A stretch of 8,967 bases of DNA from Paracoccaceae bacterium. Lineage in GTDB: Bacteria; Pseudomonadota; Alphaproteobacteria; Rhodobacterales; Rhodobacteraceae. Location of the stretch: positions 8,094-17,060 of the forward strand of contig DOOI01000012.1 of NCBI GenBank assembly GCA_003512825.1. Direction: 5' to 3'. Each line of letters opens with the position of its first letter. Position 1 is the first letter of the stretch. The notes under the pieces are model-generated. The model was not told the DNA's origin. It worked only from the letters and a program-made list of their open reading frames with translations, and searched no databases. This document shows positions 1 to 7,500 of this stretch, one piece after another. Position numbers and translations under genes: made by a program.

Positions 1-1
1 C

Positions 2-595
2 CAGACGATGGCGACGATCCTCAGCTTCACAACTGGGTCTGTTTTGGGCTTTCTAGCGGCGACAGTTGGGGGATGGGTTGATCAGGCGCTGTCGCGCTTC
101 GTGGATTTGATGATGGCCATTCCGTCACTGATTTTCGCGCTGGTGGTGCTGTCGGTGATGCCTGTTACGGTCACGGTGCTGATCTTTGTGATGGGGCTGT
201 TGGATGCGACGCGGGTGTATCGCCTTGCGCGGGCGGTCGCGGTGGATATCACGGTGATGGATTACGTTGAAGCGGCGCGCCTGCGGGGCGAGGGCCAAGT
301 CTGGGTGATTTTCCGCGAGATCCTGCCCAATGCCTTGTCACCTTTGGTGGCGGAGATGGGGCTGCGGTTCATCTTTATGGTGCTTTTCGTTTCGACGCTG
401 TCGTTCCTAGGCCTTGGAGTCCAGCCACCCGGTGCGGACTGGGGAGGAATCGTTAAGGAAAACAAGGAAGGTATCGTCTATGGCATTTCCGCCGCATTGG
501 TGCCGGCCTTTGCAATTGCGACTCTGGCCATTTCGGTGAACCTCGTGGCGGACTGGGTTCTCAACCGCACCACCTCGCTGAAAGGGGGCCGCTAA
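2..595 (+). CDS. Peptide/opine-type ABC transporter permease (DppC/OppC family), 5' truncated by window edge
   Basis: Inner-membrane subunit of a Dpp/Opp-type importer; it forms half of the substrate channel and docks on the ATPase. The frame is open from the first bases, so the ATG at 8 is probably internal and not the start: about 197 residues are visible, against some 280-300 usual for the family, and the N-terminal helix and periplasmic loop are missing. Counting from the ATG at 8, hydrophobic segments lie near residues 2-22, 34-66, 118-137 and 160-182. The cytoplasmic EAA coupling loop is at 88-112 (EAARLRGEG then ILPNALSPL), followed by the family signature LSFLGLGVQPPGADWG at 131-146. 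The stop TAA overlaps the ATG of the ATPase gene by one base (TAATG), so the two are probably translationally coupled. The family call is firm; peptide, opine, nickel or sugar as substrate cannot be decided from this subunit. Confidence 0.92.
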   Translation, partial: QTMATILSFTTGSVLGFLAATVGGWVDQALSRFVDLMMAIPSLIFALVVLSVMPVTVTVLIFVMGLLDATRVYRLARAVAVDITVMDYVEAARLRGEGQVWVIFREILPNALSPLVAEMGLRFIFMVLFVSTLSFLGLGVQPPGADWGGIVKENKEGIVYGISAALVPAFAIATLAISVNLVADWVLNRTTSLKGGR

Positions 596-2229
596 TGGGC
601 GATATTCTGCTCGATGTGCGCGACCTGAAAATTGGCGCGACAATCCATCCTCCGGGTGAGAAATCCCGCGATATTGAGATTGTGAAAGGCGTTTCCTTTA
701 CACTGGAGAAGGGCCGGGTTTTGGGGCTCATCGGGGAATCCGGGGCGGGGAAGTCGACGATCGGGCTGTCATCCATGGCTTATGGCCGGGGCGGTTGCCA
801 GATCACTGGGGGCGAAGTTTTCCTGAACGGGCGTGACATTCTCAAGGCCGGTGCGCGGGGGTTGCGCGCTGTGCGGGGCGCGGAAGTGACCTATGTGGCA
901 CAATCGGCCGCAGCGGCGTTTAACCCGGCGAAAAAGCTGATGGAGCAAGTCACCGAAGCGGCGGTGCATCATGGGTGCTGCTCGCGGGCTGAGGCCGAGG
1001 CGCGTGCCATCGTGCTGTTTGAAAAGCTGGGCCTACCCAAACCCGAGAGCTTTGGTGAGCGTTACCCACATCAGGTGTCTGGGGGCCAGTTGCAGCGGGC
1101 GATGACGGCAATGGCGCTGTGCCCGGAGCCGGATCTGGTGGTGTTCGACGAGCCGACCACGGCTTTGGATGTGACGACCCAAATCGACGTGCTGGCTGCG
1201 ATCAAGGATGCTATTCGCGATACGGGTGTGGCCGCCCTGTATATCACCCATGATCTGGCGGTGGTGGCGCAGGTCTCGGACGAGATCATGGTGCTGCGAA
1301 ACGGGCTGATGGTTGAGCATGGCGAGACCGATCAGATCATCAATCGTCCCGCCCAAGACTATACGCAGGCTTTGGTGTCGGTGCGCTCGATTGATCACAA
1401 GGAAAAGGCGGCGGCGGCACCTGTGCTGACAGTCGAGGGGATTACAGCACGCTACCGCGGCACGAAGTTTGATGTGCTGTCTGATGTGAACGTCTCGCTG
1501 AGCGCAGGGCAAACCCTTGCGATTGTGGGGGAATCTGGCTCTGGCAAGTCGACGTTGGCGCGGGTTATCACCGGGCTCTTGCCGCCTTCGGCGGGCAACG
1601 TGACCTTCGCAGGGCGTCGATTGTCGGCCGATCTGAAGGCGAGAACCCGCGACGATCTGCGGGAATTGCAGATGATTTACCAGATGGCCGATGTGGCGAT
1701 GAACCCGCGTCAGACCGTGGGGACGATTATCGGGCGGCCTTTGGAGTTTTACTTTGGGCTGCGGGGCGAGGCGAAGCGAAAGCGGATTCAGGAACTGCTG
1801 GACCAGATCGAAATGGGCGCGGGCTATATCGACCGCTACCCTGCGGAATTGTCGGGCGGACAAAAGCAGCGCGTATGTATCGCGCGGGCTTTGGCGGCCA
1901 AGCCGAAGCTGATCATTTGCGACGAAGTCACTTCGGCGCTTGATCCGCTGGTGGCGGATGGCATCCTTAAGCTGTTGCTAGACCTGCAAAAAGCAGAGGA
2001 TGTGGCCTATCTCTTTATCACGCATGACTTGGCCACGGTGAAGGCCATCGCGGATTCGATCGCGGTGATGTTCAAGGGGCGGGTGGTGCGCTATGGCACG
2101 AAAACGGATGTGCTGACGCCGCCGTTTGATGATTACACCGACCTGCTGTTGGGGTCTGTGCCAGAGATGCGCTTGGGGTGGCTGGAAGATGTTCTGGCGT
2201 CGCGGCGTATGCAGAGTGCGGATAATTAA
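595..2229 (+). CDS. Fused double ATP-binding protein of Dpp/Opp-type ABC transporter (DppD-DppF fusion)
   Basis: Cytoplasmic ATPase that powers the importer, with two complete nucleotide-binding domains in one chain of 544 residues. Domain 1 has Walker A GESGAGKST (47-55), Q-loop VAQSAAAAFNP (101-111), signature VSGGQ (161-165), Walker B LVVFDEPTTALD (181-192) and H-loop THD (218-220). Domain 2 has Walker A GESGSGKST (312-320), Q-loop YQMADVAMNPR (362-372), signature LSGGQKQR (419-426), Walker B LIICDEVTSALD (439-450) and H-loop THD (477-479). All catalytic motifs are intact in both halves, so both sites are probably active. An alanine-rich linker near 271-276 joins them, and the tails after each domain resemble the Opp/Dpp C-terminal region. 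Many Rhodobacterales and rhizobial importers carry this fusion in place of separate DppD and DppF. The start is fixed by the TAATG overlap with the permease. Confidence 0.95.
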   Translation: MGDILLDVRDLKIGATIHPPGEKSRDIEIVKGVSFTLEKGRVLGLIGESGAGKSTIGLSSMAYGRGGCQITGGEVFLNGRDILKAGARGLRAVRGAEVTYVAQSAAAAFNPAKKLMEQVTEAAVHHGCCSRAEAEARAIVLFEKLGLPKPESFGERYPHQVSGGQLQRAMTAMALCPEPDLVVFDEPTTALDVTTQIDVLAAIKDAIRDTGVAALYITHDLAVVAQVSDEIMVLRNGLMVEHGETDQIINRPAQDYTQALVSVRSIDHKEKAAAAPVLTVEGITARYRGTKFDVLSDVNVSLSAGQTLAIVGESGSGKSTLARVITGLLPPSAGNVTFAGRRLSADLKARTRDDLRELQMIYQMADVAMNPRQTVGTIIGRPLEFYFGLRGEAKRKRIQELLDQIEMGAGYIDRYPAELSGGQKQRVCIARALAAKPKLIICDEVTSALDPLVADGILKLLLDLQKAEDVAYLFITHDLATVKAIADSIAVMFKGRVVRYGTKTDVLTPPFDDYTDLLLGSVPEMRLGWLEDVLASRRMQSADN

Positions 2230-2242
2230 TCCGGTCAGGCCT

Positions 2243-2249
2243 AGGAAAG
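2243..2249 (+). promoter_or_regulatory. Shine-Dalgarno sequence of the alkaline-phosphatase-family gene
   Basis: AGGAAAG ends four bases before the ATG at 2254, in the 24-base gap after the ATPase stop. It supports that ATG as the start and co-transcription with the ABC genes. Confidence 0.6.
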
Positions 2250-2253
2250 TCCC

Positions 2254-3090
2254 ATGGAAAACAAGCTGTTGCTGATTATTCTCGATGGGGTGCCGCTGCG
2301 GAATTGGCGGCGCTTGTTTGGCAACCTTGAGGGATGGGTGGCCTCGGGAGAAGCGCAGACATGGACGATGCGCTCGGTTTTGCCATCGACTTCGGCCTCC
2401 TGCTATGCGTCGATTCACACCGGAGTGACGCCGCAGCAGCATGGGTGCACGGGCAATGGAAATGTCTTTCGCCTTGATTTTCCAGACGTTTTTTCCCAGG
2501 TCCGCAAGGGTGGTGGGGTGACTGGAGCGGTGACGCATAGTTTCTGGTCGCAGTTCTTTAATCGTCATCCTTTCGATCTGGTGCGCGATCTCGAATATGA
2601 TGAGCCAGACAGCGAAACCATAAATCATGGGCGCTTTCACACCATGACCGGCTATGGCCAGATCAATCAGATGACGCCTTCGGACGTGGATCTTTTTGCA
2701 ACGCTTTCAATGCTTTGCGGGCGTTTTGGCCTGAATTACGGGATCTTGCACACCTGCACGCTCGACAGTATGGGGCACCGTTTCTATCACGATTGTGAGG
2801 AAATGGACCATGCCTGCTATGTGATGGATGAGATGTTGGCCCCCTTCCTGCGGAAATGGCGGGACGCGGGGTATGAGGTGATTGTCACGGCCGATCACGG
2901 GCAAGATGAACGTGGGCATCACGGCGGAAAAACCCCACTACAACAAGAGTTTGCGCTGTATTACTTTGGCCCGGCCAAGGGGCCGGAACCAGATGTGATG
3001 CTCGATCAGCTGCAATTGGCGCCAACGATCCTGAGCCGATTGGGGGCACCTATTCCCGCAACAATGACTGCAAAGCCGTTCTTGGCCTGA
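2254..3090 (+). CDS. Alkaline-phosphatase-superfamily hydrolase (type I phosphodiesterase/nucleotide pyrophosphatase-like), cytoplasmic
   Basis: Metal-dependent phosphate-ester (possibly phosphodiester, phosphonate or sulfate-ester) hydrolase of 278 residues. Visible motifs fit the two-metal AP fold: first metal aspartate in LLIILDG (D11); nucleophile region LPSTSASCYASIHTGVTP (43-60), where alignment to the family TFPNH...TG pattern puts the nucleophile at S47, or T46 beside it; then HG at 63-64; D171 and H175 in DSMGH; D214-H215 in TADHG; and a late metal histidine in GHHGG (221-225). The end, LAPTILSRLGAPIP, is the usual closing strand and helix of the family. The chain opens directly with the first beta strand, so there is no signal peptide and it should be cytoplasmic, unlike most secreted NPPs and phosphatases. 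It is short for the family and lacks room for large insert domains. It follows the ATPase by 24 bases in the same direction, so it likely acts on what the transporter imports. The superfamily is clear; the substrate is unknown. Confidence 0.85.
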   Translation: MENKLLLIILDGVPLRNWRRLFGNLEGWVASGEAQTWTMRSVLPSTSASCYASIHTGVTPQQHGCTGNGNVFRLDFPDVFSQVRKGGGVTGAVTHSFWSQFFNRHPFDLVRDLEYDEPDSETINHGRFHTMTGYGQINQMTPSDVDLFATLSMLCGRFGLNYGILHTCTLDSMGHRFYHDCEEMDHACYVMDEMLAPFLRKWRDAGYEVIVTADHGQDERGHHGGKTPLQQEFALYYFGPAKGPEPDVMLDQLQLAPTILSRLGAPIPATMTAKPFLA

Positions 3091-3109
3091 GCCTGTTGAG
3101 GCACAGGTT
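3090..3109 (+). terminator. Weak hairpin after the ABC/phosphatase operon, possible terminator
   Basis: CCTGT (3092-3096) pairs with ACAGG (3103-3107) around a six-base loop; an outer G-T wobble and an A-T pair extend the stem to seven. No T-tract follows, so Rho-independent termination is doubtful. It lies in the 139-base convergent gap (3091-3229) between the operon end and the hydrolase end. That gap also holds a 10-base palindrome GCGTTAACGC (3137-3146), and nothing else was recognised in it. Confidence 0.25.
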
Positions 3110-3229
3110 AAGCAAAGCTGAGCGCTGCGGTTTATGGCGTTAACGCTTGCCCAAATGAGCAAGATCGCGTGTATGATTTGCGTATGGTTGCCGTATGGCT
3201 GGCGTCATGCGCTGCGGTGTTAAGCATTT

Positions 3230-4132
3230 CTAAGTGGTTAATTGGGTTATGCGCGTGATGATGCGCGTGAAACTTTCGCGGGCGCGGGCCACTGTGGTGC
3301 GCGCACGCAGATAGCCATGCACCAAACCCGGTTCTTCGATCAGCTCGGCCATGACCCCAGCAGACTGGAGGGCAGCGATATAGTCGCGGGCGTCATCAGA
3401 GATGGGATCACATTCCGCGGCGACGGCCACCGTGGGGGGGAGCCCGGCGAAGGAGGTATCGCACAGCGGTGCCCAGCTGGGGTCGCCCTCGGGCACAAGG
3501 CCATTGGGGGCGCGGATGGTTTTGTAAAAGAGCACGTCATCGCGCGTGAGCATTGGCGCATGGGCGTGCTCAAGATAGCTGCCCGCGTCGATATTGCCGC
3601 CAAGGCCGGGATAGATCAGCACCTGACCAAGCAGACCGGGCGCGCCGCGCAGGCGGTGGGCAACCGCAGCAGCAAGGGTGCCACCGGCGCTGTCGCCGAC
3701 GAGAAGGATGGGGCCTTGGGCGAGGGCGGCTTGCGCGACGGCCAGAGCATCCTCGAAAGCGGCTGGATGTTTGTGCTCGGGCGAGAGGCGATAATCGGCG
3801 GAGGTGACGCTAAGCCCGGTACGGGCGCAAATTTCGGCACAGATGTCGTCATGGCTATCCAGCCCGCCGACGACAAAGCCACCGCCATGAAAATAGACAA
3901 CGCGGACTGCGCTTGGGGTGGGGCCTTGGTAGTGACGGCAGGGCACGCCTGCGAGCAGGCTATCGGCAACGACGATGCCTTGGGGATATCCTTGGAAGAA
4001 TTCGCGGCACATTCCATCATAGATGGCGCGTTGTTTTTCGATGGGAAAGCTGGCGGTTTCAGGGGGGTAGAAACTGTCGGTGCGGTGGATGAATTGCCAT
4101 GTTTCGCTGTCTATCCGCGCCGAATAGTCCAT
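3230..4132 (-). CDS. Alpha/beta-hydrolase, hormone-sensitive-lipase-like esterase (family IV)
   Basis: Cytoplasmic carboxylesterase of the HSL/acetyl-esterase type, 300 residues from the ATG at 4132. Motifs counted from that ATG: oxyanion-hole HGGGF at 82-86, a YRLSPEHKHPAAFEDA stretch at 114-129 typical of the family, nucleophile elbow GDSAGG with Ser148, acid Asp242 in AECDPISDD, and His272 in VHGYLRA. The catalytic triad is therefore complete. The N-terminal 75 residues form the cap region and no signal peptide is seen. An in-frame TTG at 4147 would add five residues, but the sequence GGAGAG overlapping it is a good Shine-Dalgarno seven bases ahead of the ATG, so the ATG is preferred. The gene converges with the phosphatase gene and diverges from the adhesin, so it is probably its own transcription unit. 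The natural substrate is unknown; short-chain acyl esters are usual for the family. Confidence 0.93.
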   Translation of the reverse strand: MDYSARIDSETWQFIHRTDSFYPPETASFPIEKQRAIYDGMCREFFQGYPQGIVVADSLLAGVPCRHYQGPTPSAVRVVYFHGGGFVVGGLDSHDDICAEICARTGLSVTSADYRLSPEHKHPAAFEDALAVAQAALAQGPILLVGDSAGGTLAAAVAHRLRGAPGLLGQVLIYPGLGGNIDAGSYLEHAHAPMLTRDDVLFYKTIRAPNGLVPEGDPSWAPLCDTSFAGLPPTVAVAAECDPISDDARDYIAALQSAGVMAELIEEPGLVHGYLRARTTVARARESFTRIITRITQLTT

Positions 4133-4139
4133 TTTTGTT

Positions 4140-4145
4140 CTCTCC
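4140..4145 (-). promoter_or_regulatory. Shine-Dalgarno sequence deciding the hydrolase start
   Basis: On the minus strand GGAGAG lies seven bases before ATG 4132. It overlaps the alternative TTG codon (4147-4145), which makes initiation at that TTG unlikely. Confidence 0.7.
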
Positions 4146-4241
4146 AAACCGCTTATTTCCCTTTAAATACACACGAAATATGCCCCCGTCATGGCAAATT
4201 GGCAGCATATACCCCCTTTGGATGTGTATTTTGCCCAAACG

Positions 4242-4260
4242 GACTAAATAATATCTAGTC
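4242..4260. repeat. Short dyad GACTA-N9-TAGTC, possible operator
   Basis: GACTA (4242-4246) and TAGTC (4256-4260) are perfect inverted arms around a nine-base AT-rich centre (aataatatc), about 90 bases ahead of the adhesin start. The 19-base size suits a dimeric regulator, but arms this short can arise by chance. Confidence 0.3.
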
Positions 4261-4348
4261 GTAGATTCCATCATTTGTTATGGTTGACGCAGAAACAAAC
4301 AGGCGTTCGGCTCGAACCGGACCGCCAAGAGGCTAGAGCGGTGGTGTC

Positions 4349-4549
4349 ATGAAGGCGATTGATTTCGTCGTCCGTACAAGTGCGGGCGCAGTTCAGTTTG
4401 GTGAAGTTGCAGCTTCGGGCGGACAGAGCCAGATCTCGGCGGAAGCAGGATCGGAGATTTCCCTGAATTTGAGGCAGGCGGATGTGGCGGGCTATGCGCG
4501 CGACGGAAGCAGTCTTGAAATCACGCTGGCCGATGGCCGGGTGGGGTGA
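4349..4549 (+). CDS. N-terminal part of BapA-type adhesin prefix domain, cut off by frame change
   Basis: Frame of 66 codons starting MKAIDFVVRTSAGAVQFGEV. The part SEISLNLRQADVAGYARDGSSLEITLADGRV (35-65; read here as SEISLNLRQADV then AGYARDGSSLEITLADGRV) matches the pattern of the BapA/Bap prefix-like domain, in which a strand rich in hydrophobics, a D-x-x-x-x-x-R-x-G turn and an LxI(T/V)LxDG strand lead into a VIE(N/D)(F/Y)F motif. That last motif is missing here because TGA at 4547-4549 ends the frame, yet it opens the next frame as VIEDYF. The fragment therefore appears to be the beginning of the adhesin, not an independent protein. The family is known for prefixing very large type I-secreted biofilm proteins; its exact role in surface retention is not settled. 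Product of 66 residues alone would probably not fold. The ATG is preceded by a poor ribosome site. Confidence 0.6.
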   Translation: MKAIDFVVRTSAGAVQFGEVAASGGQSQISAEAGSEISLNLRQADVAGYARDGSSLEITLADGRVG

Positions 4550-4551
4550 TC
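4541..4551 (+). other. Frame junction at a GGGG run: TGA stop overlapping GTG (GTGA) inside the BapA prefix
   Basis: The bases are GTG GGG TGA in the first frame, with the G run at 4543-4546. The second frame reads GTG ATC GAA from 4546 and is -1 relative to the first. Reading the last G twice, or restoring one G, gives ...LADGRV-G-VIEDYF, which keeps the three-residue spacing remembered for the family (for example DG-ETI-VIENFF). The glycine codon GGG has a G in front of it, so P-site tRNA could slip back one base and still pair fully, with the stop codon in the A site. The four-base GTGA overlap is also a classic translational-coupling layout. Confidence 0.75.
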
Positions 4552-7500
4552 GAAGATTACTTCTCGGGCGATTTGCCAGTGGGGCGTCTGTTCATTTCGG
4601 CGGATGGTTATCTCAATGAGGTGACGCTGATCGAGGGCTCGGGCGATGCGATGTTCGCGCAATATGGGCCAACAGCAGAATGGGGGAAATGGAGCCCGGA
4701 TGAGGCGCTGATTTTCCTGAATGAAGATGGTTCGCTGATTGCCCCGACCCAAGTTGCGGGCATGCCTGCGGGCGATGACGAGGTGTCGATGCTGGCCGCT
4801 CTGCCGCTGCTTGGTGGTTTTGCGGGTGGCGGTGCGGCAGCGGCGGCTGCGGCTGCGGTGGTCGGTGGCGGTGTGTTGCTGGGTGGCGGCGGCGGTGGCA
4901 CAGGTGGCGGCGGTGGCGGCACGCGCATTGAGCCTTCGGTCAATGAAAAGGACCCGATGGTGCGGGCGGGCGATGATGCGCCTGTGATCACCATTACGGG
5001 CACAGCAGAGCCGGGATCGGCTGTCACAGTGGTCATCGGCGGCGAGACCGTGGTGACGACGGCGACTTCTGGGGGCACGTGGAGTGCGGAATTCTCCGGC
5101 ACGGATTTCCCAGTCGATGGCGATTATGATGTCGCGGTGAATGTGCGCGAGGGCGATGGCCGTGAAACCGATTTGACGGGGCCGAATGTCATTGTGGACA
5201 CGACGCCGCCGGACCTCAGCTTTCGCGAGGGCACGCAATCGGTGAGCCATGTGGAGAACCTGGAAGGGTATGCCGACGGCGTGACCATCACCGGACAAGG
5301 TGAGGCGGGATCGTCTATTGCGGTCACGGTTAAGGGCGTGACAAAAGAGACGACGGTGCTGGGTGACGGCTCGTGGTCGGTCGAATACAGTCAGAGTGAA
5401 GTGCCCGGTGGGGAATATACCACGGATGTGGTGGTGGTGACGACGGATGCCTATGGCAACTCCGCCACTTATACCGATCAGTTGGTGGTGGATACGGTGC
5501 CGCATCCGATCTCGGTGGCGTCTTCGAGTGTGGGCGGCAATGGCACGGTGAATTTTGCCGAAGAAGACGCCAGTGGCGTGACTGTGACGGGCACGCCGAC
5601 TGCGAATGCAGTGATGACTGTGGTGGTCACGGCGCAGGGGCAGACATTTACTCAGACCGTAGCGACGGGGGCCAATGGCACTTGGTCGGCAAACTGGCCT
5701 GCGGGCACTTTCCCAGGTGGCGAATATGACGCGCAGGTGAAGGTGTCTACGGTGGATGGGGCAGGGAATGCCTCGTCTGCGACAGGATCGTTCCGGGTCG
5801 ATACTTTGGGTCATGTGGCGATTACGCCCGGTTTTGCCGGGGGCAACGAGCAGATCAATGCGGATGAGCGCGCCGAGGGGTTGGTGCTGACGGGGACGGC
5901 GGAAGCGGGTTCGACGTCGGTGATCGTGGCGGTCAACGGGGTGCCGCATGCGGCGACTGTTGGGGCGAATGGCAATTGGACTGTGACGGTTCCCACGGCA
6001 AGTCTGCCGGAGGGCGAGAGGCAGGTGCCGATTTCGGTGACAGCGAAGGATGCGGCGGGCAATAGTGCAACGGCCAATTCGATGCTGAACATCGACACAC
6101 TGGTCAATACGCTGACGGCGACCTCGACGCCGGGTGGGGTGGATCAGGTGATCAACGCTGCCGAACATGGCGAAGGTGTTGTGGTGACGGGTCGGGTGGA
6201 GCCGGGGTCGAGTGTGATGGTCAAGATGGGCGTCACCACGGTGCCCGCGATTGTGGCCGCAGATGGCACATGGACAGCGACATTCAGCGGCGCGCAAGTG
6301 CCGACAGGCGACATGAGCGTGCCGGTGACGGCAACAGCGAAGGATGCGGCGGGCAACGTCCGCTCGGAGACGACGAGTATCCGGGTGGACACGATCCCCA
6401 ATCGCCTTGCGCTGAGCGCGCAGGCCGTGGAGAGCGATAACGTCATCAACTTTGACGAAGCAAAAGACGGGGTCGAGATCAAAGGCACGTCGGAGCCTAA
6501 TGCGGTGGTGCAGGTGAGCTTTGGCTCGGGCATGCGGCAAGTGGTGACAAACGATCAAGGCCAGTGGAGTGCAAGCTTTACGCGGGCGGAGATCCCTGCC
6601 GATACGGCAGCGGCGACGGTAACGGCCACCACGAGCGATGCGGCAGGCAACGTTTCGACGGTGACTGGGCAGATTGCGGTGGACACGGTGGTGCAAAACC
6701 TTGGTGTGACACAAGCGACACCTGCCGGGACTTCGGTAATCAATGGCACGGCGGCACAGTCGGGGATGGTGATCCGTGGCACGACGGAACCGGGGTCCAA
6801 GTCGGTAGAGGTTACGCTTGACGGCAAGATGGTTCCAGCCACGATCAACGCAGATGGCACGTGGTCGGCACCTTTCTCGGCGGCAAATATGCCAACGGGG
6901 GAAAAGCCTGTTACCTTGAGCGTGCGGGCAACCGATAAGCACGGCAACGTGGATACCGTAAGCCAGCAAGTGCAGGTGGATACGTTTGTAAACCGTCTGG
7001 ATAACAGCGCGGGCAGTATCGAGGGCGACAACGTCGTCAACCGGCTTGAAGCGTCAGACGGCGTGCGCCTGACGGGCAAGGTGGAGGCGGGATCAAGGGT
7101 CAATCTGGTGTTCGAGGGCGCGACCTATGCCGCGACCGTGAGCGCAGATGGCACATGGGCCGCGACCATTCCGGCGGCAAACATCCGCAGCGGCGACTAT
7201 ACCGCGACGGTTCTGGTGCAGGCGACCGATGCGGCGGGCAACCATGCCGAGATCACGCGCAGTTTTGCCGTGGATACGATTGCCCCGGACGGGCCTTTGG
7301 CCGAAAGCTACACCCGCGATCATGTGGGCATCAGCCGGATTTCGGTGCTGACCAATGGTGAAGACCTGTCGGTCTCGGAATTGCGGGCGGATAATTCGAT
7401 TGTGGTTGATCGCACCGAAGGCGTGGAAGTGGATGTTTTGGGAGAGACGCTGTTCAGCTTCTCGCCACGCGTGCCGGATGGGTCGCATTTGATCATCAAC

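Larger units (their letters stand above)
4133..4348. promoter_or_regulatory. Divergent promoter region between hydrolase and adhesin, with nested inverted repeats
   Basis: This 216-base stretch is clearly more AT-rich than its surroundings and must hold the promoters of both divergent genes. It contains a perfect 9-base inverted repeat AAATACACA (4165-4173) / TGTGTATTT (4223-4231). Inside that lies an inverted pair ATATGC (4178-4183) / GCATAT (4205-4210), and an imperfect direct repeat ATATGCCCCC (4178-4187) / ATATACCCCC (4207-4216). A separate dyad is at 4242-4260. TTGACG at 4284-4289 resembles a -35 box for the adhesin, but no good -10 follows at the right spacing. The ATG at 4349 has only a weak GGTGG (4340-4344) as ribosome site. 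Confidence 0.5.

Noticed and set aside
1033..1863. Minus-strand open frame of 276 codons inside the ATPase gene
   Set aside because: It is antisense to intact ABC motifs and its translation is rich in His/Arg with no family resemblance.
3164..3215. Short direct repeats CGTATGG-like in the convergent gap
   Set aside because: Only two copies of seven bases with irregular spacing; too short to call a repeat element or attachment site.
4133..4147. TTG start for the hydrolase five codons upstream
   Set aside because: The TTG lies within the Shine-Dalgarno sequence that serves the ATG at 4132.
3242..4258. Plus-strand open frame of 338 codons opposite the hydrolase
   Set aside because: The minus strand encodes an esterase with a complete catalytic triad and a good ribosome site; the plus frame shows no recognisable motif.
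4284..4312. TTGACG as the -35 box of a sigma-70 promoter for the adhesin
   Set aside because: The hexamer 17-18 bases downstream (CGGCTC or GGCTCG) does not resemble a -10 box.
4492..6969. Long minus-strand open frame (825 codons) opposite the adhesin
   Set aside because: Its product is dominated by Arg, His and Cys with no domain pattern, as expected for the antisense of GC-rich repeat-coding DNA; the plus-strand frame has clear Ig modules.
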